This document shows, piece after piece, positions 1-7,766 of a DNA stretch of 63,183 nucleotides. Source of the DNA: a virus. Made by a program: the position numbers and the translations under genes. The first letter of the stretch is position 1; every line of letters starts with the position of its first letter. Location: positions 1 through 63,183 of the IMG/VR virus record IMGVR_UViG_3300017963_000287; one strand, written 5' to 3'. The notes beneath the pieces were generated by a model. That model worked only from the letters and a program-made list of their open reading frames with translations, was not told the origin of the DNA and did no database searches.

Positions 1-84
1 ACCGGCAACAAGTCGCTGCTTTCCGCGCTGGTCCTCGCCAAGCGCCTCAAGCAGGGCATCGGCAAGAAGGCCGAGGTCGCCTAG
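1..84 (+). CDS. 3' end of an upstream gene
   Basis: The first 84 bases are an open frame ending in TAG. It encodes the last 27 residues of a protein whose start lies outside the window. The visible part is basic and helical in character (ALVLAKRLKQ). It is followed after eight bases by the next gene, whose ribosome binding site AGGAGA overlaps this stop. No family can be named from so little sequence. Confidence 0.6.
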   Translation, partial: TGNKSLLSALVLAKRLKQGIGKKAEVA

Positions 85-92
85 GAGATCTC

Positions 93-818
93 GTGCCCAC
101 GGAAACGAACGACGGAGAGGCTCGGGGGCCGGAGGAACCCCAGTCCGAAGAGAGGCCGCGGGAGAGGTCCGACCAGTCCAAGGGCGAGAACGACGGTGGG
201 GAATCCAAGGACCAGGGTGAAAAGTCCAAGGACGAGGGTGAGGAAGAGACCGAGACCGGTTCTAAGCCGGAGGACACGGAAGAGAAAGGCTCCGAAGCAC
301 CGGAAGAGCCCGAGGAGGAACCCATGAAACAGCTCGAACGCATGACTGCCGAGCTGCGGGAGATCATGGACTCGGCCTCCGGACGCGAGGCGGCGCTGAA
401 CCTCGTGAGGGAGGCCGCAGCTTTGTTCGGTGCCGACACGAAGAACCCCGGCGGTCATCAGTGGAAAGGACCACTTCCGAAGGGTTGGACGGACGAGTCG
501 CGCAGGAAGTTCTGGGACAGTCTCACCGGGAGGGCCCCGAAGCACAAGGTCACGCAGTGCATCAAGAGAATGAAGGGCAAGGTCGGAGATCCAGGCGCCT
601 TCTGTGCCGCGTTGGCCGACCGTGAAACTCCCGGCTGGCGCGCGGAGGCGGCGAAGGAGCGCAAGAAGAGCGCGGCGCTCGGCCTCGTCCACGAGGCGGC
701 CATCCTGATGGGCAGGCCCCTGCGCACGCGTCGGGACTACGGTGAGCGTTCGCCCTCTCCCACGAAGGAGAGCCCGCACTCCGAGCTCCCGACAGAGGAC
801 GAGACGAGGAAGTCCTGA
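93..818 (+). CDS. Acidic phage protein with a DPGAFCA-type small domain
   Basis: 241 residues, GTG start behind AGGAGA. Residues 1-75 are low-complexity and very acidic (Glu, Asp, Ser, Lys). A helical segment follows around 76-115. Around 125-185 there is a compact domain with LPKGWTDESRRKFWDSL and KGKVGDPGAFCAALADR, which I recognise as a small domain recurring in phage virion or unknown proteins, without a known function. The motif LVREAAALFG before it and LVHEAAILMG after it look like a short repeated helix. Role unknown; a structural or scaffold-associated role is possible from the acidic disordered arm, but this is inference. Confidence 0.75.
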   Translation: MPTETNDGEARGPEEPQSEERPRERSDQSKGENDGGESKDQGEKSKDEGEEETETGSKPEDTEEKGSEAPEEPEEEPMKQLERMTAELREIMDSASGREAALNLVREAAALFGADTKNPGGHQWKGPLPKGWTDESRRKFWDSLTGRAPKHKVTQCIKRMKGKVGDPGAFCAALADRETPGWRAEAAKERKKSAALGLVHEAAILMGRPLRTRRDYGERSPSPTKESPHSELPTEDETRKS

Positions 819-842
819 CGCGCTTTTCCGGTAAAGTGCCCC

Positions 843-1259
843 ATGGTCCCCTGGACGAAGGGAACGCATCCCGACTACTCCGCGTTCGTGATCGAGGTCC
901 ACGTTCGGAAGGACGCCGAGACCGGCGCGCTTCGCAGTCTCCACCGTCTTCAGGACGAGCAGGACGTCGAGGTCACGGCGACCTTGACGCCGTCGGGCGG
1001 CATGGCCGAGGGATCGTGGGCCCTCCTCACGGAGGCTATTCGCGCCGAGGCCCTGCTTCAGCTCCTCCTGAAACTCTCCAACGACGCGGAATTCAAGGAG
1101 AAAATGGAGTCGGCGGAAGAGGTGCCGGAGGATTTCATCGAAAACTTGTCGAAAAGTGCGCTACAACAAGTTCAGCGCGGGCTCAACGAGCTCGCGTCCC
1201 CTCTCGCTCACGAAGCGATCAGCGCGGTGCATGATGGACTGCGAAACCAAACCGAGTAA
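843..1259 (+). CDS. Hypothetical protein, 138 aa
   Basis: 138 residues, ATG start 24 bases after the preceding stop, same strand. The first half looks like a beta-rich domain (FVIEVHVRKDAETG, EVTATLTPSGGMAEG) and the second half is helical (LLQLLLKLSNDAEFKEKME). Third codon positions are strongly G/C, as in its neighbours, which supports coding. No family recognised and no motif that suggests an enzyme. It sits in a run of small phage genes before the cysteine peptidase. Confidence 0.65.
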   Translation: MVPWTKGTHPDYSAFVIEVHVRKDAETGALRSLHRLQDEQDVEVTATLTPSGGMAEGSWALLTEAIRAEALLQLLLKLSNDAEFKEKMESAEEVPEDFIENLSKSALQQVQRGLNELASPLAHEAISAVHDGLRNQTE

Positions 1260-1281
1260 AAGCCAGGAGGAGAAGACTTCC

Positions 1282-1518
1282 GTGCTCGGCGTCATCCGGG
1301 AGAGGCTGAGACCCCTGTTCCTGACGAAGTTCAGGCACTCGCGGTCATCCGCTAGGGAGCAGGTCGTCGCGCAGGGGATGACCGAGACCGAGGCGAAACT
1401 GTTCATGGCCGGATTCTCGCGAGGCTGGCTCAAGGGCGCCCTGGACGCCTCGATCATCAGCTCTCGGGATCTTCGTCCGGCGCGGAAATCGGAATGTCCT
1501 CCGCCAGAGGTTCACTAG
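1282..1518 (+). CDS. Small hypothetical protein, 78 aa
   Basis: The GTG start at 1282 was chosen because AGGAGGAGAAG lies just upstream with good spacing. An in-frame ATG at 1231 would overlap the preceding gene. The product is basic and helical (REQVVAQGMTETEAKLFMAGF). Its last 20 codons overlap the 3' end of the opposite-strand gene 1457-2017, so the two genes converge tail to tail. The C-terminal stretch in the overlap may carry little constraint. Function unknown. Confidence 0.45.
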   Translation: MLGVIRERLRPLFLTKFRHSRSSAREQVVAQGMTETEAKLFMAGFSRGWLKGALDASIISSRDLRPARKSECPPPEVH

Positions 1519-2017
1519 GGCCTTCCGGCACCTGGCGCTGGAGTCGTTTGCCGGGACGGATCCTCGCCTGGATCCGCTCGGCAGCGTGCGTCCAGAGCCC
1601 TGAGGGACAGCGGACTCGCTTGCGCCGGCGTCGGACGATCCTGAAGACGCCGAAGGGCGTCCTGACCTGGCCGCCCTCCTCGCACTCCATCACCGCGTCC
1701 GGAAACACGTGTAGGACCCTCTTCACCGCCGCGCCGTCTACCCCTTCGTCGTAGATCTCCCACTCGACGCCCCTCCCCCGCACCTCGAACACGTGGTCGA
1801 TCTCGATCTCCCCCGCGTGCGTGAGGGCGACCACCCGGTAAGTGCCGGGCGCCGAGGCTCCGAGGAGCCTCAGATAGAAGCCTGACCTCACGTTCCCGGC
1901 GAGGTCACAACCCGTGCGGAAGACGGAACCGCCCTGCTCGAACTCGCCCTGAGTCCCCGACTGCACGAGGGTCCGAGACAGCTCGGAGACCCGAGAGACG
2001 AGCGTTTCGTACAGCAT
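1457..2017 (-). CDS. Hypothetical protein on the minus strand, 186 aa
   Basis: 186 residues read leftward from an ATG at 2017. The first 120 residues look like a beta-rich fold with alternating hydrophobic strands (YRVVALTHAGEIEIDHVFEV, GVEWEIYDEG). A basic stretch (RRRRKRVRC) and an acidic tail follow. No recognised family. It is the only minus-strand gene in this stretch and has its own promoter-like box at 2055-2041, facing away from the promoter of the next plus-strand operon. A regulatory role is possible but unproven. Confidence 0.65.
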   Translation of the reverse strand: MLYETLVSRVSELSRTLVQSGTQGEFEQGGSVFRTGCDLAGNVRSGFYLRLLGASAPGTYRVVALTHAGEIEIDHVFEVRGRGVEWEIYDEGVDGAAVKRVLHVFPDAVMECEEGGQVRTPFGVFRIVRRRRKRVRCPSGLWTHAAERIQARIRPGKRLQRQVPEGPSEPLAEDIPISAPDEDPES

Positions 2018-2040
2018 TGACCACTTGAGAACGCGCGACC

Positions 2041-2055
2041 CATAGAGGCATTACC
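2041..2055 (-). promoter_or_regulatory. Candidate phage promoter box, leftward
   Basis: Read on the minus strand this is GGTAATGCCTCTATG. It matches the pattern GGT-N7-CTAT(C/G) seen before other operon-leading genes, and CTAT lies about 28 bases before the ATG at 2017. It forms the left arm of an inverted repeat (CATAGAGG / CCTCTATG) with the rightward box at 2061-2075. Confidence 0.45.
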
Positions 2056-2060
2056 GGCCC

Positions 2061-2075
2061 GATAGTCCCTCTATG
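2061..2075 (+). promoter_or_regulatory. Candidate phage promoter box, rightward
   Basis: GATAGTCCCTCTATG, with CTATG about 32-36 bases before the ATG at 2107. The CCTCTATG half is the exact reverse complement of the leftward box at 2041-2048, so this 89-base intergenic region looks like a back-to-back promoter pair. The upstream GGTTTTC part of the consensus is missing here. Confidence 0.4.
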
Positions 2076-2106
2076 TCCTTCCTTCCGTAGAACACGCGGT
2101 CTCGCC

Positions 2107-2448
2107 ATGCAAGTTACCGACGTCACGGGCGCCCTCCTTCGGCTGTGTCGAGAGGATCAGGAGTTTCAGCGGAGGCTGGCCGCGGAGCTCGGAAGGACGA
2201 AGCTCGCGGCCGTCGACCGGGAGTACATGGTCTGGCAGTCGCTCCAGAAGATCATGGATCTGACACCCAAGGTGCTCGACATGGCCCGGGCGGACCTCGA
2301 CGGGTTGGAGGACTGGCAGGAATACAAGCTCAACCTCGCCGCCGAGTACCTCGACGCCGTGCACGACTCGCTGAAGTACAGGCCCGAGGAGATCGAGGTC
2401 GAGGGCACGCGCATCGTGACCAACGACACGGCTCCCGCAGGGGGATGA
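2107..2448 (+). CDS. Hypothetical helical protein, 113 aa
   Basis: 113 residues, ATG start, first gene of a rightward group behind the box at 2061-2075. Mostly alpha-helical and amphipathic (REDQEFQRRLAAELGRTKL, LNLAAEYLDAVHDSLKYR), ending in a short acidic and polar tail. The stop is one base before the start of the peptidase gene, so the two are likely translated together. No family recognised. Confidence 0.65.
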   Translation: MQVTDVTGALLRLCREDQEFQRRLAAELGRTKLAAVDREYMVWQSLQKIMDLTPKVLDMARADLDGLEDWQEYKLNLAAEYLDAVHDSLKYRPEEIEVEGTRIVTNDTAPAGG

Positions 2449-2449
2449 C

Positions 2450-3466
2450 GTGAGCGAACGCTTGGCAGAGGCGTTCAAGGAGTTCGCGCTCGGGCGCAGG
2501 TTTCGGCATCCTCGGACCGGCAACCAGGTGCTCTTCGCCTCCCTCCCCCCGGAGGAGCAGCGGCGCCTTTTCCAGCAGTGGATGAGAGGCCGCGAGCAGC
2601 TCGAGGGGATCCGCCGGTCGCCGCGGGCTCTGCAGAAGATGAAGGAGCAGCAGGAGCAGATGCGCCTGGCTCGGGCCGACGTGGAGCCCGTCCGGCAGCG
2701 GAGCCAGTACTCGTGCATGAGCGCGAGCATGGCGATGTGCCTGCGCGCTCTCGGCGTCGACTGCCTCGAGGACGAGGTGAACCGGGTCATGGGATCGCGT
2801 CCGATGAAGGGCGCCTCCTGGGAGAACGCCCTCGCGTGTGGTCAACACTACGGCATGCGCTGCACGCTCGTCTGTCCGGCTACCACGCCGCAGCTCAGGG
2901 AGTGGACGGACCGGGGCGTCCCCGTGATGATCGCGTGGAATCCCGAGAACAGGCCGTGGTCCCACGCCTCGGTGGTGTTCGACGTGGACGAGGACCTGAA
3001 CGTCCACGTGGCCGACCCGAACATCCCGGACCCCGACGAGACCGTGCGCGTGGTTCCGAAGTCGGAGTTCTACCGCAAGTGGTACGAGAAGTGGCCAGAC
3101 TACCTGGTGAGGAGACCGGCCATGGCGGTGGAGCGCGAGGTCACGACCGACGGGCGTCAGGTCGTGGCCTTCGACGGCCGCAGGGTCGCGGCGCGCCACG
3201 GAACGCAGGCTAGGGAGGCCCTGGAGGACTACGTCCAGGCCGTGACGAACCTCGAGACGAGCACGGACCTCGTTATGCTCGCGACGAACAGGCTGCGGTT
3301 CCTCGGCCTTGAACCGCACGAGGACGAATACCCCTTCGCGGAGCCCATAGATCACGTGGCGTCCGACATCTTCCGGTGGCGCGGCGAGGTGGACGCCAAG
3401 TACGCCCCGGACGGCACCGTAAAGATCGCCCGCCGCGTGGCCCACAGATACCTGGAGAGGAAGTGA
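2450..3466 (+). CDS. C39-like cysteine peptidase with HPxTGN module
   Basis: 338 residues, GTG start at 2450. Residues 17-44 carry the module FRHPRTGNQVLFASLP followed by EEQ and QQW, which recurs in two large proteins at 7767-13028. Around 80-200 is a papain-like peptidase core of the C39 type: the nucleophile context RQRSQYSCMSASMAMCLRAL (Cys89), a histidine in WSHASVVFDVD (His172) and an aspartate in HVADPN (Asp189). The C-terminus ends in RVAHRYLERK, a short helix motif also found at domain boundaries of other enzymes here. It probably cleaves peptides, perhaps other virion proteins; the substrate is unknown. Catalytic residues are read by pattern only. Confidence 0.6.
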   Translation: MSERLAEAFKEFALGRRFRHPRTGNQVLFASLPPEEQRRLFQQWMRGREQLEGIRRSPRALQKMKEQQEQMRLARADVEPVRQRSQYSCMSASMAMCLRALGVDCLEDEVNRVMGSRPMKGASWENALACGQHYGMRCTLVCPATTPQLREWTDRGVPVMIAWNPENRPWSHASVVFDVDEDLNVHVADPNIPDPDETVRVVPKSEFYRKWYEKWPDYLVRRPAMAVEREVTTDGRQVVAFDGRRVAARHGTQAREALEDYVQAVTNLETSTDLVMLATNRLRFLGLEPHEDEYPFAEPIDHVASDIFRWRGEVDAKYAPDGTVKIARRVAHRYLERK

Positions 3467-3467
3467 C

Positions 3468-4379
3468 ATGCCGGCTCAGTACGCACACCTCGATGGCCGC
3501 CGCTACGTGAACCAGGACTTCGTCGACGAGGTCCGTCAGGCGTACCCCGCCACGACGAAGAAGATCCCGCTAGGCTTCATCACCTACGTCGGGTGGACCG
3601 GGAAGGACGAGGTGCTCTTCACCCAGCAGGAGCCCCTGCCGGACGTCGAGATGGAGGGCCCCGTGTTCCAGGTGAATTTCCAGCCCGACAATCCGCGCGC
3701 CTTCACGGACGGCATCCTCGCCAAGGTCAAGCACACGACGAAGTCGGCCAGCTCCGGGGCCCGCGTCCGCGCGCGGTCTCGGGAGGCGACGCTCGACCGG
3801 TGGGGTCCGACCCTCGGCCTCTCGAAGGAGGCCCGGGCCGCGGGAGGCCTGTACGGCTACACCCGCGCCGTGCAGGCCTCCTGCGAGGCCGCGGTTCGCA
3901 GGCTCAACCGTGCCGCCGCGAAACTCGCCAGCGGGGCCGCGGCTCGCGACCGTCGAGTCGTGGACTTCCTCCAGACCCACGCCGGCAGAGGCCAGAGCCT
4001 CCCCGCCCGAGTCCTGCTCGCCGCCTACAAGAACGCGCTTCCGAGGCTCGCCGCCGACGAGGGAGGCGTCGACAAGGAGGCCGCTCCATCTCGTCGCGGG
4101 ATGTACGGCTACCCCGTGAAGACCGCCAAGCGCGGCCTGAGCCTCTGCGCGGCTCTCCGGGAGACCGCCGGCATCATCGGCGCCGAGATGCACGCGCGTC
4201 GGGCGGCACTTCACGGGTCGATCACCGGCTTCTTCGGGCAACACGGCGACATCGGCAAGTGCGCCGCGAGCAGCCTCATCCTGTCCTCGTACCCCGACGC
4301 GAGCGTTCGGCTGCGGCGCGCCTCGGAGGAGGCGCCCACGAGCGTCGGCGACTGGCTCGACTACGACCTCTCGCGCTAG
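3468..4379 (+). CDS. Hypothetical protein, 303 aa
   Basis: 303 residues; ATG one base after the preceding stop. The N-terminal 90 residues look beta-rich and ordered (IPLGFITYVGWTGKDEVLFT, PVFQVNFQPDNPRAFTDG). The rest is Ala/Arg-rich and helical, with two similar Gly-Tyr motifs (AAGGLYGYTRAVQ and RRGMYGYPVKTAK). No family recognised. The stop codon overlaps the stop of the converging sigma-like gene. Transcriptional coupling with 2107-3466 suggests a shared phage function. Confidence 0.65.
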   Translation: MPAQYAHLDGRRYVNQDFVDEVRQAYPATTKKIPLGFITYVGWTGKDEVLFTQQEPLPDVEMEGPVFQVNFQPDNPRAFTDGILAKVKHTTKSASSGARVRARSREATLDRWGPTLGLSKEARAAGGLYGYTRAVQASCEAAVRRLNRAAAKLASGAAARDRRVVDFLQTHAGRGQSLPARVLLAAYKNALPRLAADEGGVDKEAAPSRRGMYGYPVKTAKRGLSLCAALRETAGIIGAEMHARRAALHGSITGFFGQHGDIGKCAASSLILSSYPDASVRLRRASEEAPTSVGDWLDYDLSR

Positions 4380-6205
4380 GGAGCCAGGAACTCGTCCAGC
4401 TCGCCCTCGTCGCGGGCACGCAGCATCACGTCGCGGACGCGGTTCAGCGCGGCCGTGATCTTGTTGCGGTCGTGCTCGTAGGAGAGCCCATGCTCCTCCG
4501 CGATCTCGCGCAGGGTCATCTCGCGCACGAACTTGTCGTGGACGAGCTGGCGGTGCCACTCGGGATCCTGCTCCTCATCGATCTCGTCGAGCAGGATCTC
4601 CGAGACGCGCTCCAGGACGTGCTCGAAGGCGTCGGAGTTCAGGACTTCGTTCTCGAGGTCGATGCCGTCGGCGATGCTCTCGATCATGTCCGTGGCGGCG
4701 TCGTCATCCTCGCTGTGCTCGGTGCAGCGGTTCGCGCCCAGGTGCTCGTGCTGGTTGATCGTCCGCGGGACGTGCTCCGTGGTCCAGCGCGACGCGTCGT
4801 AGTCGCCGAGCTCGCGCTTCGTGAGGGCCCCGTGAAAGACGCGGCAGACGGGTTCGCGTCCCTCGTTTCGGATGTCCGTGTAGGCTCCCCTCCGTGCCCA
4901 GGCACAGACCCGCGACGGGGCGAGGTTCTGACCCAGTCCGACGTGCTTGCGGAGGCCGTCCCGGTGGATTACTCGGGTAATCCAGTTCATCGCATGGTCA
5001 TCGATCTTGTCGAACATCTCCGAGCGACGCATGGTCCGGCGCAGGTGCAGGGTGATGCGTCCGTAGAGTTCATCGAAGTTCTCGGCCAGGTACTCCGCGC
5101 TGACGTTCGCGCAGGGGGTAAAGGCGAGCTGCCCCGCGACGATCTTCAGGCCCTTGGCTCTCCTGACGCCCTGTTCCGTCAGCGCCCACTCCCCGCGGGC
5201 GCCGCTCGTGGGTTTGGCGCACATCGCCACGCGAGAGCGACAGTACTCGCGACGCTGGTTTCTCCACGCGAAGTGGACGCGCCGGTAGAGCCCGTCGCGG
5301 ACCTCGGAGGAGGTATCCTTCAAACGTCCCATGAACTTCGTCAGGTCGACGCCTAGCATCTGCAGGGCCTCGTCGAGGATCTTCTGTTGCGGCACCGGGA
5401 CGTACGCCCTGAACTTCGAGTGCTTCCCCAGAAGGTACACGACTGGATCGAAGAGCTGTCTCGCCGTGATCTTGGTTTTGTAGATCGCGTAGAGGTCGTC
5501 GTACACGTCGCAGAGCTCTGATGCCCTCTCCACCCCGGCCTCGGTGAGGCCCCACTGCCCCGGGCCCGCGCCCGGTGGCCTCACGCACAGGCCCTCTCCG
5601 TTCGGACCGCCGCTCGTCCTCTGTTCCATCCACGCGGACTGGACGCGCCGACGCATGAACGCGCGAACGCCCGGAGGCCACTCGGAGAGCCGGGTCACGT
5701 CGACGCCCGCGAGGCGCAGCGCGTCCTCGAAGATCTCGTCTTGGGCCACGGCGACTCCGACCTGGAAGCCCGCGCGGCGACCGAGGAGGTACACGACCGG
5801 ATCGAACAGCTGCCTCGCCGTGATCTTGCTGTGGCACAGGTCGTAGGCCCCGTCGTGCGTCCTCCGCAGCGCCCGAGCCTGCTCGACGCCCGCCTCGGTG
5901 AGGGTCCAACCCTCGCCTTTTTCTTTCCCGACGACCCCACACAGGGGCCCTTGAGGGCCCGGGTTCCGACACATCTCGCGCCATGCCTCTCGAGCCAGCG
6001 ATCGCCCCTGTTCGGCGGAGCCGCGCCTGCGTCTTTGACAGGCCGCGAGGGCGTCGGGCCCCACCAGACGCAGGGCGTCGTTCACGACGCGCTCGGGCGA
6101 GACAGGAACGTTGGCACGGTAGCCGGAGAGCCTGCCGACGAGATAGAGAACGACGTCGTGGAAGAGGGAGGCGGTGGGTCGGGGACCCGAGGCGGCTTTT
6201 CGCAT
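4376..6205 (-). CDS. Sigma-70-like protein with three winged-helix-like repeats
   Basis: 609 residues on the minus strand, ATG at 6205. Three tandem repeats of about 118 residues lie at roughly 14-113, 133-231 and 251-352. Each has a helix of the type LFDPVVYLLGRR, a second helix EDALRLAGVD, and ends with LTEAGVERASEL or a close variant, the shape of a winged helix. Residues 371-445 resemble sigma region 2 (ENFDELYGRITLHLRR, CAWARRGAYTDIRNEG). Residues 557-597 resemble a region 4 helix-turn-helix (REMTLREIAEEHGLSYEHDR). Sigma factors direct RNA polymerase to promoters; the repeats may bind DNA or the polymerase. It is isolated, antisense to its neighbours, and preceded by a host-type promoter at 6343-6315, fitting an early transcription switch. 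Assignment is by pattern; the repeat architecture is new to me. Confidence 0.55.
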   Translation of the reverse strand: MRKAASGPRPTASLFHDVVLYLVGRLSGYRANVPVSPERVVNDALRLVGPDALAACQRRRRGSAEQGRSLAREAWREMCRNPGPQGPLCGVVGKEKGEGWTLTEAGVEQARALRRTHDGAYDLCHSKITARQLFDPVVYLLGRRAGFQVGVAVAQDEIFEDALRLAGVDVTRLSEWPPGVRAFMRRRVQSAWMEQRTSGGPNGEGLCVRPPGAGPGQWGLTEAGVERASELCDVYDDLYAIYKTKITARQLFDPVVYLLGKHSKFRAYVPVPQQKILDEALQMLGVDLTKFMGRLKDTSSEVRDGLYRRVHFAWRNQRREYCRSRVAMCAKPTSGARGEWALTEQGVRRAKGLKIVAGQLAFTPCANVSAEYLAENFDELYGRITLHLRRTMRRSEMFDKIDDHAMNWITRVIHRDGLRKHVGLGQNLAPSRVCAWARRGAYTDIRNEGREPVCRVFHGALTKRELGDYDASRWTTEHVPRTINQHEHLGANRCTEHSEDDDAATDMIESIADGIDLENEVLNSDAFEHVLERVSEILLDEIDEEQDPEWHRQLVHDKFVREMTLREIAEEHGLSYEHDRNKITAALNRVRDVMLRARDEGELDEFLAP

Positions 6206-6314
6206 GTGTTCCTCGCTTGGGTGCTCGGCACCTCAGCTAAGCGTTTCAGGCGACGTGCTCAGGGTCCGGGACGAGCCTTGAACGACCGGTCAAGTGGACG
6301 AGAGCACGGAGAGA

Positions 6315-6343
6315 AAAGTAGGAGGTTGCGTGCGGCGTGTCAA
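6315..6343 (-). promoter_or_regulatory. Sigma-70-type promoter for the sigma-like gene
   Basis: On the minus strand a perfect -35 TTGACA (6343-6338) is followed after exactly 17 bases by TACTTT (6320-6315), which keeps the key T, A and final T of a -10 element. Transcription would start near 6308, leaving a leader of about 100 bases before the ATG at 6205. This looks like a promoter for the host polymerase. Confidence 0.55.
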
Positions 6344-6484
6344 GAATTTCCCGAACGGGGCGCCCGTCTGCGATTTTCTCCGTGAAGTCGGGCGCTTCAG
6401 ATCCCATAGCTAAACTATTGCTGTCTCGATGCCCTCTGGGGATCTCCTGTGGAAAACCGAGGGCGAGATCTCGCCTTCGCATTC

Positions 6485-6500
6485 CATTTTCCCTTCTATC
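6485..6500 (+). promoter_or_regulatory. Candidate phage promoter box
   Basis: CATTTTCCCTTCTATC, close to GGTTTTC-N3-CTATC but with one extra base in the spacer. CTATC lies 50 bases before the ATG at 6546, further than in the other examples. Confidence 0.4.
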
Positions 6501-6545
6501 GACCGGCCAAGGTGAGGCCCTGAACGCGCCCCGAGAGCCACCCAC

Positions 6546-7763
6546 ATGCCGCAGCCGAGCCACGAAGCCCTGACGCACGAGGTGGCGCTTCGCTACCTCC
6601 GTGCCGCTGTCCGTCGCAAGGTCGGCGCCTTCACGATGGACATGCTCGCTCGGCTATCCGTCCTCGAGGGCGCGGCGGGCAAGGCCCCCGGCACGTGGCT
6701 CCGGCTGAAGGAGCGGGGCTTCGGACACGCTCTCGACCACTTCGGCCCGAAGCTCGCGGCTTCCTGGACGGCGGCGACCGACCAGGGCGTCTACGACAGG
6801 GCGCTCGCCGTGGCGTCCCGGACTCTGCGCAACGTGTCGGGCATGGACGCCGACGAGCTCGTGCAGGAGATGACCACGCACTCGGGCACGTCCGCCGGAC
6901 CCGACCGCAAGCGGCTGTTCCACTCCGTCGGCAAGGCCCTGCGTCGGTACGAGAACGACCTCGGCCAGGGCGCCATCACCCCCGACCACTCCCGGGTCAA
7001 GGGGACCATCGACAGGTGGGTGACCAACGCCGCCAGGGACGTCATCGGATCATGGCGGGAGCGCCACATCAGGACCTTCGGCCCGAGCACGCCCGGAGGC
7101 TACGATCCGACCCGGACCGTGGGGCGCGGAGGCCTGGACGCCGAGAAGCGCCAAAACCTCCTCCTGCTGGCTCTCCAGAGCCCCGGAGGCCCCGGAACGA
7201 AACTCAGGTTGGTCATCGACCACCTGATCCGCAGGAACTTCCCCAAGTCCGAGGTCCCCATCGTGCGGATGTTCCTGAACAAGATCGCGGAGCCCAAGTA
7301 CAGGTCTGCCGACCAGATGAGGCAAATGGTCCAGAGGTTCGACCCCAACGCCTGGTTCACCCAGGCCTACAGCCGGGTCCGTCGGGAGATGATGGACGAG
7401 TTGGGCGTGAGTGCGCAGAGGCTCACCAACGTGCTCGGCGGCAACGCCCGGAACGTGTTCCACTTCATGGCGACGAAGGTCGGAACGCATCCGACGGTCA
7501 GGCGTCTCATCAACAACCTCGCCGAAGAGATCGAGCTCCTCGAGCCGGCCGCGTCGCGCATCGCGGTCGAGCGCGAGGAGGACGACGACAGCCGCGAGGC
7601 CGAGGTCAGTTCGGACCCGACCCTGGCGAGCGTCCGCGCCGTGCTCGAGCAATGGTTCGAGAAGGACGAGTACGACGGGTGGGACCGTCAGGTCGGACCC
7701 CACCCCCAGCACGGGCGCGGTCCCGTCCCCCTCCGGGTGGCCCGCGCGTGGATGGTGTCGTAG
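6546..7763 (+). CDS. Large unknown protein, possibly sigma-like core
   Basis: 405 residues, ATG at 6546. The N-terminus contains VALRYLRAAVRRK and the C-terminus ends LRVARAWMVS, both resembling the RVAxRYL-type helices seen in other proteins of this phage. The middle has sigma-region-2-like phrases (SGMDADELVQEM, then VTNAARDVIGSWRERH), but no clear region 4. The region 270-340 is helical and basic, and 345-375 is acidic. It opens the operon of large modular proteins and could be a virion protein delivered with the DNA; this is inference. Apart from a weak resemblance to sigma factors I do not recognise it. Confidence 0.6.
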   Translation: MPQPSHEALTHEVALRYLRAAVRRKVGAFTMDMLARLSVLEGAAGKAPGTWLRLKERGFGHALDHFGPKLAASWTAATDQGVYDRALAVASRTLRNVSGMDADELVQEMTTHSGTSAGPDRKRLFHSVGKALRRYENDLGQGAITPDHSRVKGTIDRWVTNAARDVIGSWRERHIRTFGPSTPGGYDPTRTVGRGGLDAEKRQNLLLLALQSPGGPGTKLRLVIDHLIRRNFPKSEVPIVRMFLNKIAEPKYRSADQMRQMVQRFDPNAWFTQAYSRVRREMMDELGVSAQRLTNVLGGNARNVFHFMATKVGTHPTVRRLINNLAEEIELLEPAASRIAVEREEDDDSREAEVSSDPTLASVRAVLEQWFEKDEYDGWDRQVGPHPQHGRGPVPLRVARAWMVS

Positions 7764-7766
7764 GCC

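Larger units (their letters stand above)
6206..6545. other. Divergent intergenic control region
   Basis: 340 bases without a credible gene between the leftward sigma-like gene and a rightward operon. It contains a leftward sigma-70-type promoter (6343-6315) and a rightward phage-type box (6485-6500). An imperfect inverted repeat, CACGGAGAGAAAA near 6305-6317 against TTTTCTCCGTG at 6374-6384, flanks the leftward promoter and could be an operator. It is visibly more A/T-rich than the coding DNA around it. Confidence 0.5.

Noticed and set aside
6246-6578. Minus-strand frame of 110 codons in the divergent control region
   Set aside because: No ribosome site, poor codon pattern, and it overlaps the start of the 6546 gene and both promoters.
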